Positions 63,610-64,000 of a stretch of DNA of 64,000 bases are shown in pieces (position 1 is the stretch's first letter; every line of letters starts with the position of its first letter). The notes under the pieces are model-generated. The model saw only the letters and a program-made list of their open reading frames with translations, did not search any database and had not been told where the DNA came from. A program made the position numbers and the translations under genes. The DNA comes from CAVZYN01 sp963779515 (GTDB taxonomy: Bacteria; Pseudomonadota; Alphaproteobacteria; Rhizobiales; Hyphomicrobiaceae), in the NCBI GenBank assembly GCA_963779515.1, contig CAVZYN010000018.1, positions 496,001 through 560,000 on the forward strand, read 5' to 3'.

Positions 63610-63987
63610 TTAGTGTCGCGGTGAGGTCGGCAGCCGCGCCAGGATTGCGTCGAGCTTTTCTTCTATGGGCGTCAGCCGCGTCTCCATGAGTGTCGCCAAA
63701 GCTGCGACTTGGGTCTCGACCGCCGTCAGCCGCGTCTCCATTGTCGCCAGCCGCCCGTCCTGCCCCACCAATTGGCGGGTGACGCCGCCGCGCAGATCGC
63801 GCATGTCCCGGATCATCATGCCCATTTGCGTGTCAAGCAGATTGAGCCGTCCCGCAATCTCGTCGAAGCGCGTCGCGTTTTCGCGCAGAGCCGTCTCCAC
63901 CCGCGAAAACCGCAGGTTCATGATCTCGGGCAGATCGGTGTGGAGCTTTTCCAGGTCGGTCACGCGCTCTTCGAGAGTGGGGATCAT
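63610..63987 (-). CDS. Small coiled-coil hypothetical protein
   Basis: A 125-residue protein with heptad spacing almost throughout: LEERVTDLEKLHTDL, LRFSRVETALRENATRFDEIAGRLNLLDTQMG and DGRLATMETRLTAVETQVAAL. It has no signal or membrane span. A MET/VAAL-type tandem of seven-residue units at about 83-105 implies a parallel coiled coil. The family is unknown; such proteins may be structural or scaffold proteins or toxin-antitoxin-like partners. The last 13 bases of the window lie upstream of its ATG. Confidence 0.65.
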   Translation of the reverse strand: MIPTLEERVTDLEKLHTDLPEIMNLRFSRVETALRENATRFDEIAGRLNLLDTQMGMMIRDMRDLRGGVTRQLVGQDGRLATMETRLTAVETQVAALATLMETRLTPIEEKLDAILARLPTSPRH

Positions 63988-64000
63988 TTATCCTCGCTGT

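Overview
The window is about 62% GC chromosomal DNA from an alphaproteobacterium, most likely of the order Hyphomicrobiales (Rhizobiales). The grounds are a GcrA cell-cycle regulator, a SAM-II riboswitch in front of metZ, a CtrA-type TTAA-N7-TTAA box, rhizobial-style intergenic palindromes, and several Bug/TctC solute-binding proteins. I cannot name a genus.

Region 1 (1-16,100) is the translation/transcription locus in tufB order: tuf, tRNA-Trp, secE, nusG, rplK, rplA, rplJ, rplL, rpoB, rpoC, closed by a strong terminator after rpoC. The EF-Tu lacks the normal RGITI switch-I sequence and has a changed G5 motif. The 3' end of tuf, including its stop codon, is copied several times downstream. 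Structured spacers lie before rplJ, rpoB and rpoC and are probably regulatory.

Region 2 (16,100-23,050) holds a DUF924 protein, a secreted polysaccharide deacetylase, a 26-codon microgene with a perfect Shine-Dalgarno and its own terminator, a histone-deacetylase-like amidohydrolase, a secreted VWA protein, a small conserved-looking protein, a Wzx-like flippase and a CAP/SCP lipoprotein with a CtrA box upstream.

Region 3 (23,445-28,120) is the best candidate for an undescribed system. It has two genes: a winged-helix-like protein (one apparent frameshift) and a 1143-residue protein fusing an N-terminal AAA ATPase, a middle domain I do not recognise and a C-terminal HerA-type ATPase. A LysR regulator, a 30-codon membrane microgene with a good promoter and a fumarylacetoacetate-hydrolase-family enzyme follow.

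Region 4 (30,650-49,050) is catabolic and envelope-related. It includes a small membrane protein, a cupin and a DUF4846 protein. A degradation cluster follows: FAD monooxygenase, extradiol-type VOC protein, PRISE reductase, two SDRs, a CMD protein and a divergent GST. Then come OtnC/OtnK for four-carbon acid sugars, an M20 amidohydrolase, a TPR lipoprotein, solute-binding proteins, a second GST, and a beta-hydroxyacid dehydrogenase cotranscribed with an M24 hydrolase. Two LacI-type operators lie between that pair and a divergent LacI regulator.

Region 5 (49,270-64,000) contains the LacI gene, an ArgE-type deacetylase, apaG, and metZ under a SAM-II riboswitch plus terminator. It continues with an acyl-CoA ligase, a frameshifted sulfoacetaldehyde-dehydrogenase-like gene, a Bug protein, a PilZ protein, a three-subunit molybdenum hydroxylase of unknown substrate, a CBS-pair protein, gcrA and a coiled-coil protein.
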